Shown piece after piece: positions 37,850 through 45,822 of a stretch of 64,000 bases of DNA. Position numbers and translations under genes: made by a program. The first letter of the stretch is position 1, and each line of letters opens with the position of its first letter. Origin of the DNA: Undibacterium sp. (lineage in GTDB: Bacteria > Pseudomonadota > Gammaproteobacteria > Burkholderiales > Burkholderiaceae_D). The notes beneath the pieces were generated by a model. That model was given only the letters and a program-made list of their open reading frames with translations, did no database searches and was not told where the DNA came from. The stretch covers positions 62,001 through 126,000 of the forward strand of contig JAUSNO010000005.1 of NCBI GenBank assembly GCA_030645915.1, written 5' to 3'.

Positions 37850-38863
37850 ATGTCCGATAATTTTCTTTCCCAGGAAGAAGTTGATGCCCTATTAAAAGGG
37901 GTGACCGGGGATCAGGACGACGCGCAATCCCAGGAAGATACTTCAGGGGTGAGGCCCTACAATCTTGCTACGCAAGAACGTATTGTTCGCGGTCGTATGC
38001 CGACCTTGGAAATTATCAATGAGCGCTTCGCGCGGCTTTTAAGAATTGGGCTGTTTAACTTTTTACGACGGAGTGCCGAAGTTTCTGTTGGTACAGTTAG
38101 AGTATCGAAATACAGCGAATTTATCCGGAATCTGGTTGTGCCGACCAATCTGAACCTGGCGCACATGAAACCCTTGCGCGGCACGTCGCTGTTTGTGCTT
38201 GATCCTGGTTTGGTATTTTTGCTCGTCGATAATCTTTTTGGCGGTGACGGACGCTTTCATACGCGCGTTGAAGGTCGCGACTTTACGCAAACAGAACAAA
38301 GGATCATTCAGCGTATTTTGGAAATTATTTTTGAAACCTATGAAAAATCATGGGAACCAGTATATCCGGTTAAATTTGAATATATTCGGTCAGAAATGAA
38401 CACTCAGTTCGCCAATATCGCAACGCCAAATGAAGTTGTTGTCTCAACCACATTTACCATTGAATTGGGGCCTGTAAGCGGAGAAATGCATCTCTGTATG
38501 CCCTACTCGATGATAGAGCCGATCAGAGATATTCTGACCAGTAGCCTGCAAGGAGAAACGCTGGAAGTCGACAAACGCTGGGTGCGTTTAATGACGCAAC
38601 AAATTCAAATCGCAGAAGTCGAGATTGTCGCAGATATAGGCACCACTAAGGTTACCTTGGGGGACATTCTGAACATGAAAGAAGGGGATATTATTCCACT
38701 TTCAATTCCGGATATTATTTCCGCAAAAGTAGATGGTACGCCGGTGATGGAATGTAAATATGGCGTATTTAATGGACAATATGCGTTACGCGTAGAAAAG
38801 CTGCTTAGTTCCAGCGTTAATGAAATAGTGCATGACTCAGCACAAGGAGAAAATCGTGGATGA
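37850..38863 (+). CDS. fliM: Flagellar motor switch protein FliM
   Basis: C-ring protein that binds phosphorylated CheY through the N-terminal LSQEEVDALLKGV peptide and FliG through its middle domain (GTSLFVLDPGLVFLLVDNLF, FGGDGRF). C-terminal SpoA-type domain (VTLGDILNMKEGDIIPLSIP). 337 aa, normal. Four bp after fliL. Confidence 0.97.
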   Translation: MSDNFLSQEEVDALLKGVTGDQDDAQSQEDTSGVRPYNLATQERIVRGRMPTLEIINERFARLLRIGLFNFLRRSAEVSVGTVRVSKYSEFIRNLVVPTNLNLAHMKPLRGTSLFVLDPGLVFLLVDNLFGGDGRFHTRVEGRDFTQTEQRIIQRILEIIFETYEKSWEPVYPVKFEYIRSEMNTQFANIATPNEVVVSTTFTIELGPVSGEMHLCMPYSMIEPIRDILTSSLQGETLEVDKRWVRLMTQQIQIAEVEIVADIGTTKVTLGDILNMKEGDIIPLSIPDIISAKVDGTPVMECKYGVFNGQYALRVEKLLSSSVNEIVHDSAQGENRG

Positions 38864-39290
38864 CAATAATGATACGCCTATCAGTGAAGATGATTGGGGC
38901 GCCGCCATCGCGGAACAAGAAAAAGCCGATGCTACCGCTGCAGCAAATGCGGCTGCAAATTTTGCGCCTGCCGCCAGCACCGCCAAATTTCAGGAATTTA
39001 GCGGGAAAAGTAGCCCGGTAGAGACGCATAACGATATCGATTTTATTCTTGATATTCCGGTTCAACTTACCGTTGAACTGGGTCGTACCAAGATAGCGAT
39101 TAAAAATCTGTTGCAGCTCGCCCAAGGATCTGTCGTTGAACTTGACGGCTTAGCAGGTGAACCTATGGATGTTTTAGTCAATGGCTGCCTTATCGCGCAA
39201 GGTGAAGTCGTCGTGGTCAACGACAAGTTCGGTATTCGGCTGACAGATATTGTTACCCCTGCCGAACGCATTCGTAAGTTAAATAAATAA
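38856..39290 (+). CDS. fliN: Flagellar motor switch protein FliN
   Basis: C-ring protein with a C-terminal SpoA domain (DIPVQLTVELGRTKIAIKNL, GSVVELDGLAGEPMDVLVNG). The chosen start is the GTG at 38856 because AAGGAG lies 6 bp upstream and the overlap with fliM is then 8 bp; the track ATG at 38832 has no such site. The N-terminal 50 residues are an acidic then Ala-rich extension. Confidence 0.94.
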   Translation: MDDNNDTPISEDDWGAAIAEQEKADATAAANAAANFAPAASTAKFQEFSGKSSPVETHNDIDFILDIPVQLTVELGRTKIAIKNLLQLAQGSVVELDGLAGEPMDVLVNGCLIAQGEVVVVNDKFGIRLTDIVTPAERIRKLNK

Positions 39291-39706
39291 TGAGCAGGAA
39301 ATATTTCTTATCGCTGGCACTACTGACAGGCACAACATCCGCGGCTGAAACAGCAGTCATATCACCAACCACCGGCTTGTTGCAGATTTTTCTTGGTTTG
39401 ATTGCGGTTTTGACGTTGATGGCGATTGCCGCTTGGCTTTTCAAAAAAATGGGGCCAGTGAGTGGTGGCAATAAATTACCAATAAAAATCATCGGCGGTG
39501 TAAGTGTCGGTAACCGGGAACGAATTATGGTAGTGGAGATTGCGGATCAATGGATCGTTCTCGGCGTTACTGCGAATCAAATCAACACTTTGTCTACCAT
39601 GCCAAAACAAGAAAAACTGGTTGCAGAATCTGCTCCAATGCCACAGGAAAATCATTTTTCCTCATGGCTTAAGCGAACATTGGATAAGCGTAGTGAATCA
39701 CCGTAG
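39290..39706 (+). CDS. fliO: Flagellar biosynthesis protein FliO
   Basis: 138 residues with a signal-like N-terminus, one strong transmembrane helix (LLQIFLGLIAVLTLMAIAAW) and a small cytoplasmic domain (IGGVSVGNRERIMVVEIADQ). FliO helps assemble the FliP ring of the export gate. The first base of its ATG is the last base of the fliN stop. Confidence 0.9.
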   Translation: MSRKYFLSLALLTGTTSAAETAVISPTTGLLQIFLGLIAVLTLMAIAAWLFKKMGPVSGGNKLPIKIIGGVSVGNRERIMVVEIADQWIVLGVTANQINTLSTMPKQEKLVAESAPMPQENHFSSWLKRTLDKRSESP

Positions 39707-39721
39707 CAGATAAAAAAAACA

Positions 39722-40498
39722 ATGAACACATCACGATTTTTCTCAGTCGGCTTATTTTTTCTGGTCTTTGCTACAGGGCTGGCGCTACCAGAATTAGCGC
39801 AGGCGCAGGTTCAAGCCGCAAACGGTGGTTTAGCAGCGATCACCAGTACGCCGGCTGCGGGTGGCGGTCAAAATTACTCTCTCAGCATTCAGACACTGTT
39901 GTTTCTGACGTCGCTGACGTTTATCCCAGCCGCGCTGCTAATGATGACGAGCTTCACGCGTATCATCATCGTGTTATCTCTGTTGAGACAGGCACTCGGT
40001 ACCCAATCTGCACCACCAAATCAGGTCATGGTCGGGCTGGCACTATTCTTAACCTTGTTTGTCATGGGGCCGGCGTTTGATAAAATTTATGCCGATGCTT
40101 ATCAGCCTTTTGCAGAGAATAAAATAAGCATGTCAGAGGCGATGGACAAAGGTGTTGAGCCTCTCAAAAAATTCATGTTAAAACAAACTCGACAAAACGA
40201 TCTGGCTTTATATGTCAAACTTTCCAACAGTCCAGATTTGCAAGGTCCTGAAGACGTGACACTCCGCATATTAATTCCTGCCTTTATTACCAGTGAATTA
40301 AAAACGGCGTTTCAAATAAGTTTCGCGATTTTCATTCCCTTTCTCATCATTGACATGGTCGTTGCCAGCGTGTTGATGTCAATGGGAATGATGATGGTTT
40401 CGCCAGCAATTGTATCTTTGCCTTTTAAGTTAATGCTGTTTGTTCTGGTGGATGGATGGCAATTGCTGATAGGTTCACTGGCTCAAAGTTTTTATTAA
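39722..40498 (+). CDS. fliP: Flagellar export gate protein FliP
   Basis: 258 residues with a cleavable-looking signal peptide ([20 protein letters not shown]) and the conserved FliP body ([60 protein letters not shown]). Forms the FliPQR channel. Spacing of 15 bp after fliO. Confidence 0.97.
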   Translation: MNTSRFFSVGLFFLVFATGLALPELAQAQVQAANGGLAAITSTPAAGGGQNYSLSIQTLLFLTSLTFIPAALLMMTSFTRIIIVLSLLRQALGTQSAPPNQVMVGLALFLTLFVMGPAFDKIYADAYQPFAENKISMSEAMDKGVEPLKKFMLKQTRQNDLALYVKLSNSPDLQGPEDVTLRILIPAFITSELKTAFQISFAIFIPFLIIDMVVASVLMSMGMMMVSPAIVSLPFKLMLFVLVDGWQLLIGSLAQSFY

Positions 40499-40508
40499 GG
40501 CAAAAATT

Positions 40509-40778
40509 ATGACCCCCGATAGTGTAATGACGCTTGGTCGCCAGGCAATGGAAGTCACGCTTCTGGTTTCTGCACCATTATTATTGGTTGCGCTTGCCAT
40601 TGGTCTGATCGTCAGTATTTTCCAAGCAGCCACCCAGATTAATGAAACCACGCTATCTTTCATTCCAAAGCTGATAGGCATTTTTGTCACGCTCATTGTG
40701 GCTGGACCATGGATGCTCTCAATCCTGGGTGACTACATGCGCCAGATGTTCACCAGTATCGCGACAATGGCTGGTTAA
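40509..40778 (+). CDS. fliQ: Flagellar export gate protein FliQ
   Basis: 89-residue protein with two hydrophobic helices (VTLLVSAPLLLVALAIGLIV and FVTLIVAGPWMLSILGDYM) and the loop FQAATQINETTLSFIPK diagnostic of FliQ. Confidence 0.97.
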   Translation: MTPDSVMTLGRQAMEVTLLVSAPLLLVALAIGLIVSIFQAATQINETTLSFIPKLIGIFVTLIVAGPWMLSILGDYMRQMFTSIATMAG

Positions 40779-40786
40779 GCACCGCC

Positions 40787-41596
40787 ATGGTTTCTTTTTC
40801 CGGTAACGAGTTGATCGCCATGATCGCCTCGTTTTTATGGCCCTTGACGCGCATCCTGGGGCTGATCGCCATTGCGCCACCGTTCGGCAACAACAGTGTT
40901 CCAATGCAGGTCAAACTCATGCTAGGGGTAATGCTGGCGTTGATAGTCGCCCCCACGATCCAGCCTTTGACTCAGGCCGATCCCATGTCTTTAACCGGGA
41001 TCATGATACTCATGCAGCAATTGGTCATTGGCATGGCAATGGGTTTTATGGTGCGTGTTGTGTTTGCAGGAATAGAGATGGCTGGTGAGGTAATCGGCTT
41101 AACAATGGGCTTGGGGTTTGCCACTTTTTTTGATCCGCAAACGAGAGGAAGATCCTCTGCTATCAGTCAAGTATTAGTCTTAGTCGCGACCTTACTTTTC
41201 TTGACGCTTAACGTACATTTGTCACTTTTTTCAGCCTTAATAGAAAGCTTCAACACCATCCCGATTTCTACCTCCCTGACGATGGGTTTCAGCTTTCAAA
41301 AACTAGCCATTTGGGGCGAGCAAATTTTTATTATCGGCATGCGTTTATCATTACCGATTGTTGCCGCATTACTCATCACCAATATTGCCTTAGGAATACT
41401 CACGCGAGCCGCGCCACAACTTAACCTGTTTGGTATTGGATTTCCAATCACCATAGGTGTCGGTTTTTTAATGTTGAGCATGACGATGCCATATATGCTT
41501 TTACCAATTGAAAATGCATTCCAGAGCGGTATGGAAGCGATACAATCGCTAGGAGTAACACCTCCGTTATCCATACCACCCAAATCATCGCCATGA
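40787..41596 (+). CDS. fliR: Flagellar export gate protein FliR
   Basis: 269-residue polytopic membrane protein (FLWPLTRILGLIAIAPPFGN, GEVIGLTMGLGFATFFDPQT), the FliR family pattern. Eight bp after fliQ. Its stop overlaps the start of the NAD(P)HX repair gene by four bases, so that metabolic gene is translationally coupled to the flagellar operon. Confidence 0.96.
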   Translation: MVSFSGNELIAMIASFLWPLTRILGLIAIAPPFGNNSVPMQVKLMLGVMLALIVAPTIQPLTQADPMSLTGIMILMQQLVIGMAMGFMVRVVFAGIEMAGEVIGLTMGLGFATFFDPQTRGRSSAISQVLVLVATLLFLTLNVHLSLFSALIESFNTIPISTSLTMGFSFQKLAIWGEQIFIIGMRLSLPIVAALLITNIALGILTRAAPQLNLFGIGFPITIGVGFLMLSMTMPYMLLPIENAFQSGMEAIQSLGVTPPLSIPPKSSP

Positions 41597-43146
41597 CTGG
41601 ATCTTCTTACCTGCCGGGTGCCGCTTTATATCGAATAGAGGAGATTCGACAAATTGAGGCCGCCGCCAACGCAAATCTGCCGCCGGGTAATCTCATGCGC
41701 GCCGCCGGAAGCGCCGCGGCCAATTTGGCAAAAAGGCTCATTCTCAAACAAAATAAAAAAGTGTTAATTTTAGCCGGACCCGGCAACAATGGCGGTGACG
41801 CATTGGAAGTCGCCCATCTTCTATCAACCGCTGGTGTTGATGTCAGCGTGCTCTTATGCGGGAACGTCGACGAATATTCATTCGATGCCCAGCAGAGTTT
41901 GCAACGAGCAAAAGCGAGTAAAGCGGAATTTATCGACATCGAATGCCTTGCCGGATTCGACGGAGAGCGATGGGCGCTCGTGATAGATGGACTATTTGGA
42001 ATAGGCTTAACTCGTGCGATAACAGGGCAGATGGCTTCCTTGATTCAACAAGTAAATCACCTATCGCAAACATATCGGTTACCTGTTCTTGCTCTCGATA
42101 TGCCCAGCGGTTTGAATGCGGATACCGGGCAAATTATCGGTGATTCTGGAGTAGCGGTTCATGCGACACATACCATCACTTTTATTGGCAACAAACCCGG
42201 GCTGCACACCGCTGGAGGGAAAGATTTTTGTGGTCAGGTAGAACTCGCTGATTTAGGGATTTCACCAATTTTTTTTCCGCCACCCGATGCTTATTTAAGC
42301 CATCCACATCTTTTTTCGACGCTAGTCAAGCCTCGTCAGCATGACAGCAATAAAGGTAGTTATGGAGATGTCTGGATTATTGGCGGAGCAACAGGAATGG
42401 CAGGAGCGCCGCTACTCGCAGGAAGGTCTGCAATTCATTGTGGCGCAGGTCGAGTGTACGTTGGTTTTATTGGAAGCCCCCCGTTATTTGACAGCCAACA
42501 CCCTGAATTAATGTGCCGCGATGCAAATGAATGCACCTTCAGTACGTCTGTTGTCGTGATCGGGCCTGGTCTTGGCGATACAGCAGAGGCAGAACAATTA
42601 CTCTCAAGAGCATTGAGCGATGCGATGTCGTTAGTGATCGATGCCGATGCCTTAAATTTAATTGCAAAGAAATCCGCATTACAAACCTTAGTACAGGCCA
42701 GATGCGCAAGAAATGCAATAACGATCATGACACCCCACCCCTTGGAAGCCGCTCGCCTGATGGGCGTAAGCAGCAAACAAATTCAATCTGATCGATGGAA
42801 AAGTGCCCGGGATCTGGCTAAAAAATTCAACGCATGCATCATACTGAAGGGAGCGGGAACCATCACGGCAAACATGAACGAGCCTCTGTGCATAAATACT
42901 ACCGGCAACCCCGCACTCGCTACAGCTGGCACAGGTGATGTACTAGCTGGTATCTGCGGCGCATTGCTGGCACAGCATGTGGGTCAAGCCGACGCCGCAA
43001 GATTCGCCGTGTGGCTGCATGGTGCCGCCGCAGACATGCTGGTCACACAAGGAGTGGGCCCGATAGGCCTGACAGCAAGCGAGTTGATACCCGCAATCAG
43101 ATCCTGCATGAACGATTTTATTGCAGAGTCAAACAATGGTAAATAA
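41593..43146 (+). CDS. nnrD: Bifunctional NAD(P)H-hydrate epimerase/dehydratase
   Basis: Repairs hydrated NADH and NADPH. The N-terminal YjeF_N epimerase domain (about 1-225) has LAGPGNNGGDALEVAHLL and LDMPSGLNADTG; the C-terminal carbohydrate-kinase-like ADP- or ATP-dependent dehydratase (about 240-510) has SYGDVWIIGGATGMAGAPLL and NPALATAGTGDVLAGICGAL. 517 residues, as in E. coli YjeF (Nnr). Its ATG overlaps the fliR stop. Not known to be involved in motility; the linkage is probably incidental. Confidence 0.94.
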   Translation: MTGSSYLPGAALYRIEEIRQIEAAANANLPPGNLMRAAGSAAANLAKRLILKQNKKVLILAGPGNNGGDALEVAHLLSTAGVDVSVLLCGNVDEYSFDAQQSLQRAKASKAEFIDIECLAGFDGERWALVIDGLFGIGLTRAITGQMASLIQQVNHLSQTYRLPVLALDMPSGLNADTGQIIGDSGVAVHATHTITFIGNKPGLHTAGGKDFCGQVELADLGISPIFFPPPDAYLSHPHLFSTLVKPRQHDSNKGSYGDVWIIGGATGMAGAPLLAGRSAIHCGAGRVYVGFIGSPPLFDSQHPELMCRDANECTFSTSVVVIGPGLGDTAEAEQLLSRALSDAMSLVIDADALNLIAKKSALQTLVQARCARNAITIMTPHPLEAARLMGVSSKQIQSDRWKSARDLAKKFNACIILKGAGTITANMNEPLCINTTGNPALATAGTGDVLAGICGALLAQHVGQADAARFAVWLHGAAADMLVTQGVGPIGLTASELIPAIRSCMNDFIAESNNGK

Positions 43147-43153
43147 ATATACT

Positions 43154-43178
43154 CACCTAGAGTATAGGTGAAATTTAA
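43154..43178 (+). terminator. Possible weak terminator after nnrD
   Basis: TCACCTA-GAGTA-TAGGTGA hairpin (43154-43172), seven perfect pairs, followed by AATTTAA. It lacks a good U tract, so strength is doubtful. Placed between convergent nnrD and ybbA. Confidence 0.4.
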
Positions 43179-43240
43179 CCCCTTACGCACTATTGGCATA
43201 GATAAAAAATAATACTCCCCCAATTACTCATTCATTAGCA

Positions 43241-43933
43241 TTAACTCTGGTCCAAGCGACCAGCAACAATACGCACAGTTCGTCCACATCGAGCCGCAAT
43301 GGATAAGTCATGCGTCACCAACACCAAGGTTGAACCACGCTCACGATTAAGCGCAAACATTAATTGAATAACAGCTTCACCAGTCACAGCATCCAAACTC
43401 CCGGTAGGCTCATCAGCAAACAAAAGTGGCGGCTCTGTAACGAAAGCACGTGCGAGAGCCACCCGTTGCTGCTCTCCACCAGAGAGAAATTTGGGATAGT
43501 GCTGTAATCGACTGGCCAAACCAACATGCGCCAACATCGCTTCCGCCTTCGCACGCGCATTCTTATCGCCTCGCAACTCCAACGGAAGCATCACATTCTC
43601 CAGCGCATTGAGATGCATCAGCAACTGAAAAGACTGGAACACAAATCCAAGATTTTCTTTTCTGAATATCGCCCTGCCATCTTCATCCAACGCAAAAATA
43701 TCAACGCCATCGAGCACAACCTTACCTTCAGACGGCACATCCAATCCTGCCAAAATACCTAGCAAGGTCGATTTACCAGAGCCGGAAGCGCCAACAATAG
43801 CAAGCGTCTCGCCCGCTTGCACGGTAAAATCTATCTCATGCAATATGGTGAGCTCACCAGTCGCATCAGAAACACGTTTGGACAAATTTGTTACTGTGAT
43901 TGCTGGCGCTGTAATTTTTTTAGGAAGGCTCAT
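43241..43933 (-). CDS. ybbA: ABC transporter ATP-binding protein, YbbA/LolD type
   Basis: ATPase subunit of the MacB/LolD/YbbA class. Walker [11 protein letters not shown]-loop FQSFQLL, signature [15 protein letters not shown], Walker [14 protein letters not shown]-loop VTHDL. 230 residues from the ATG at 43933; the longer track ORF runs through the divergent tesA start. The pairing with divergent tesA is the same as in E. coli ybbA/tesA. The membrane partner (YbbP-like) is not in the window. Confidence 0.9.
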   Translation of the reverse strand: MSLPKKITAPAITVTNLSKRVSDATGELTILHEIDFTVQAGETLAIVGASGSGKSTLLGILAGLDVPSEGKVVLDGVDIFALDEDGRAIFRKENLGFVFQSFQLLMHLNALENVMLPLELRGDKNARAKAEAMLAHVGLASRLQHYPKFLSGGEQQRVALARAFVTEPPLLFADEPTGSLDAVTGEAVIQLMFALNRERGSTLVLVTHDLSIAARCGRTVRIVAGRLDQS

Positions 43934-43951
43934 GCTTTTATGATGGTTATG

Positions 43952-44605
43952 ATGATTCGGAAAAATTTGATGTACTTGTACAAACTGCTGTTCATTACTG
44001 CGCTTGCATTGTCCAGCACTGTCGCTCATTCTGCATCAAAAGTTGTGCTCGTGCTTGGGGATAGTTTATCTGCTGAATATGGGCTCGCGCGTGGTACCGG
44101 ATGGGTTGCCTTGCTTGATCAACGACTTCAGCAGAAAAAAATATCTGCCAGCATAATTAACGCGAGCATCAGCGGCGAAACAACTAGTGGCGGGAAGGCT
44201 CGCCTGGAAACCCTGCTCAAAAAGTATCAACCGGACATCGTCATCATTGAACTCGGGGGCAATGATGCATTACGTGGCTTGGCGCTTAGCGCCTCAGAGA
44301 AAAATTTTAGAGACATGATTGCCATGGCATATGCTGCCAAAGCCAAGGTTATCCTGATAGGCATGCAGATTCCGCCCAATTATGGACGAGACTATACCGA
44401 ACAGTTTTTTTCCATCTATGCGCGCGTAGCGAAAGACACCCGGTCAAGCCTCGTACCATTTTTAATGGAAGGCGTTGCAGATAAGCCCGAGATGTTTCAG
44501 GCGGATCGCATCCACTTGATTGCTGCAGCCCACCCTGCTCTGCTAGATAACATCTGGCCACATTTACAGAACGCACTGACCAAAACCAATCAAAAAATAA
44601 AATGA
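43952..44605 (+). CDS. tesA: Arylesterase/acyl-CoA thioesterase I (TesA, GDSL family)
   Basis: Periplasmic SGNH hydrolase acting on acyl esters and thioesters. Signal peptide LYKLLFITALALSSTVAHSA; block I VLVLGDSLSAEYG with the nucleophile Ser; block III IIELGGNDALRG; block V DRIHLIAAAHP with Asp-His. The start is uncertain: ATGs at 43940, 43943, 43949, 43952 and 43970 are all in frame, and 43952 gives a short basic n-region. The stop overlaps selU by four bases. Confidence 0.9.
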   Translation: MIRKNLMYLYKLLFITALALSSTVAHSASKVVLVLGDSLSAEYGLARGTGWVALLDQRLQQKKISASIINASISGETTSGGKARLETLLKKYQPDIVIIELGGNDALRGLALSASEKNFRDMIAMAYAAKAKVILIGMQIPPNYGRDYTEQFFSIYARVAKDTRSSLVPFLMEGVADKPEMFQADRIHLIAAAHPALLDNIWPHLQNALTKTNQKIK

Positions 44606-45666
44606 AATATCCAGAACTCAGTAGTTTCTCTGACTTGCTCCCGCGTCTCGCAGAATTCGATGCGATTATTGACGTACGTAGTCCCTCCGAATTCGCAGAA
44701 GACCATATTCCCGGTGCCATCAACTGTCCAGTGCTGGATGACGAAGAACGCATTCGCGTTGGCACCATGTATAAGCAAATCAACTCCTTCGAAGCAAAGA
44801 AAACCGGCGCCGTTCTAGTCGCTAAAAATATTGCACGACATATCGAACAGCATTTTCTCGATAAGCCTAGAGAATGGAAACCTCTCATTTACTGCTGGCG
44901 TGGCGGCAATCGTAGTGGCTCAATGGCACATATCCTGGCGAAGATAGGCTGGCCGGTTGCGCAACTCGATGGCGGTTATAAAAATTATCGCCATCTCGTT
45001 AACGATGCCTTGCCTGGGATTGCCTCGCTCATCAAATGGCAGGTCATTTGTGGCACTACTGGCAGCGGCAAAACACGTTTATTGCAAACACTTGCTCTAC
45101 ATGGTGCACAAATACTGGATCTGGAAGAGTTGGCGGCGCATCGCGGCTCAGTGCTGGGCCATTTACCTAGTCAAAAACAGCCGAGTCAGAAAATGTTCGA
45201 GAGTAAAATCTGGCAAACCTTACGTAATATCGATTTCACGCGTCCGGTTTTTGTCGAATCGGAAAGCAAAAAGGTAGGCAATCTGCGCGTACCCGACGCC
45301 ATCATAGAAGCAATGCGCGCCTCGCCTTGTATTGCACTGGAGCTTCCTGTTGCACAAAGAGTAGCGTTACTCATGGAGGATTACATCCACTTTGTGAGTG
45401 AACCTGAAGCGCTCAATAATAGACTAGATTGCTTGACCAGCTTGCATGGAAAAGACAAAATCCAGGAATGGAAAGAGTTGGCAAATCAAGGAAAAATGAC
45501 TGAGTTAGTTGGTGAACTACTGAAAAAACACTACGATCCGGCTTACCTGAAATCGATCAAAAAAAATTTCCCCCAGTCAGCAAATGCGATGATTCTTACT
45601 CAGCATGACATCGCTTACGAACATTTTGAAGAAAGTGCTAAAGAAATACTAAAGCGGCTTTGCTAA
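44602..45666 (+). CDS. selU: tRNA 2-selenouridine synthase (SelU/YbbB)
   Basis: Replaces sulfur by selenium in 2-thiouridine at the wobble position of some tRNAs, using selenophosphate. The N-terminal rhodanese domain has YCWRGGNRSGSM with the active Cys near residue 98; the P-loop CGTTGSGKT near 151 opens the second domain. 354 aa, as expected. ATGA overlap with tesA. No selD is in the window, so selenophosphate supply must be encoded elsewhere. Convergent with ccoS only 4 bp away. Confidence 0.93.
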   Translation: MKYPELSSFSDLLPRLAEFDAIIDVRSPSEFAEDHIPGAINCPVLDDEERIRVGTMYKQINSFEAKKTGAVLVAKNIARHIEQHFLDKPREWKPLIYCWRGGNRSGSMAHILAKIGWPVAQLDGGYKNYRHLVNDALPGIASLIKWQVICGTTGSGKTRLLQTLALHGAQILDLEELAAHRGSVLGHLPSQKQPSQKMFESKIWQTLRNIDFTRPVFVESESKKVGNLRVPDAIIEAMRASPCIALELPVAQRVALLMEDYIHFVSEPEALNNRLDCLTSLHGKDKIQEWKELANQGKMTELVGELLKKHYDPAYLKSIKKNFPQSANAMILTQHDIAYEHFEESAKEILKRLC

Positions 45667-45670
45667 CTTT

Positions 45671-45814
45671 TTAACCATCTACATCGTCAATGATGCTTTG
45701 GCCGGCTTGATCAAGATCGTCAAATTGGCGCCGATTCAGTGCCCACCAAAACACCGCGCCAATTGCAAATACAAGCACGATACTAAGTGGGACCAGCAGA
45801 TACAAAATATTCAT
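45671..45814 (-). CDS. ccoS: cbb3-type cytochrome oxidase assembly protein CcoS
   Basis: A 47-residue gene missing from the ORF track. Translation of the minus strand gives MNILYLLVPLSIVLVFAIGA followed by VFWWALNRRQFDDLD and a short acidic tail: one transmembrane helix followed by the FDDLD motif characteristic of CcoS. It lies 8 bp downstream of ccoI, the usual order. CcoS is needed for cofactor insertion into cbb3 oxidase. The catalytic ccoNOP genes do not follow; selU does. Confidence 0.93.
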   Translation of the reverse strand: MNILYLLVPLSIVLVFAIGAVFWWALNRRQFDDLDQAGQSIIDDVDG

Positions 45815-45822
45815 AAATGGAT

